A DNA stretch of 12,917 bases from the NCBI GenBank assembly GCA_964354345.1, contig CAYGZL010000004.1, positions 1-12,917 on the forward strand, in the 5' to 3' direction. The notes below the pieces were generated by a model. The model made no database searches, was not told the DNA's origin, and was given only the letters and a program-made list of their open reading frames with translations. This document shows positions 12,777 through 12,917 of the stretch, one piece after another. The stretch is from CAYGZL01 sp964354345 (lineage in GTDB: Bacteria; Chloroflexota; Anaerolineae; Anaerolineales; UBA4823). Each line of letters begins with the position of its first letter. Position 1 is the first letter of the stretch. The position numbers were made by a program, and so were the translations under genes.

Positions 12777-12917
12777 ATGGGAAAGCAAAAATTTGATCGA
12801 ACGAAGCCACACATGAACGTGGGGACGATGGGGCACATAGATCATGGGAAGACGACGCTGACGGCGGCGATCACGAAGTGGTGTGCGTTACAGAATCTAG
12901 CGGATTACCGGCCATTT
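12777..12917 (+). CDS. tuf: Elongation factor Tu, N-terminal fragment cut by the window end
   Basis: EF-Tu is the GTPase that delivers aminoacyl-tRNA to the ribosome A site. Only the first 47 codons are in the window. The product starts MGKQKFDRTKPHMNVGTMGH, with the G1/P-loop GHIDHGKT at 19-26 followed by TLTAAITK, which is diagnostic. The common form is GTIGHVDHGKT, so Met18 and Ile21 are conservative departures. ATG 12777 has AGGAG at 12762-12766, ten bases upstream. It lies 51 bases after tRNA-Thr(GGU) with no promoter visible between, so it is likely co-transcribed with the three tRNAs. The open frame runs off the right edge; the truncation is a window artefact, not a broken gene. Confidence 0.97.
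   Translation, partial: MGKQKFDRTKPHMNVGTMGHIDHGKTTLTAAITKWCALQNLADYRPF

Noticed and set aside
1..12917. CRISPR array, insertion sequence, prophage or defence island
   Set aside because: I saw no regularly spaced repeats, transposase, integrase, phage or nuclease-helicase genes. The gene content is core metabolic and translational.

Overview
The window looks like an ordinary chromosomal stretch of a moderately GC-rich, menaquinone-using bacterium outside the Proteobacteria. I lean towards Chloroflexota (Anaerolineae-like). The grounds are a MenG-type quinone methyltransferase beside an orphan UbiX, a YacL-type PIN-TRAM membrane protein, frequent GTG/TTG starts, and a secreted-type beta-sandwich module of a kind I associate with Chloroflexota surface proteins. 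The phylum is an inference of medium confidence. I see no phage, transposon, integron or CRISPR.

Layout. (1) 27-2253, minus strand: urocanate hydratase (hutU), preceded by an Rrf2-family regulator with IscR/NsrR-like cysteines. Between them a terminator-shaped hairpin carries the -10 of the hutU promoter in its loop. (2) 2254-2584: a divergent intergenic region with two palindromes. (3) 2585-4839, plus strand: UDP-glucose 6-dehydrogenase and a SAM methyltransferase with a C-terminal zinc ribbon, probably one transcript for sugar-nucleotide or envelope chemistry. (4) 4836-9001, minus strand: a compact four-gene run in the order UMF1-family MFS transporter, menG, ubiX, SAM methyltransferase. 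It meets group 3 tail to tail with a 4-base overlap. (5) 9238-11115, plus strand: a YacL-like PIN-TRAM membrane protein and the 23S rRNA 2'-O-methyltransferase RlmB. (6) 11181-12020, minus strand: a BmrR-type MerR regulator with a textbook 19-bp-spacer promoter/operator. (7) 12126-12917, plus strand: tandem promoters, then tRNA-Thr(UGU), tRNA-Tyr(GUA), tRNA-Thr(GGU) and the start of tuf (EF-Tu), cut by the window end. This is the widely conserved tRNA-tufB type of arrangement.

Most genes are housekeeping or single metabolic steps. Three things deserve a second look. First, the transporter has an extracytoplasmic beta-sandwich domain, apparently with two extra membrane helices, inserted into its second half. 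Second, the MerR operator contains what looks like a perfect Shine-Dalgarno and so changes the predicted start of its gene. Third, a possible short RNA made of two hairpins lies between the tandem promoters ahead of the tRNA-tuf operon. I found no clear new multi-gene system.
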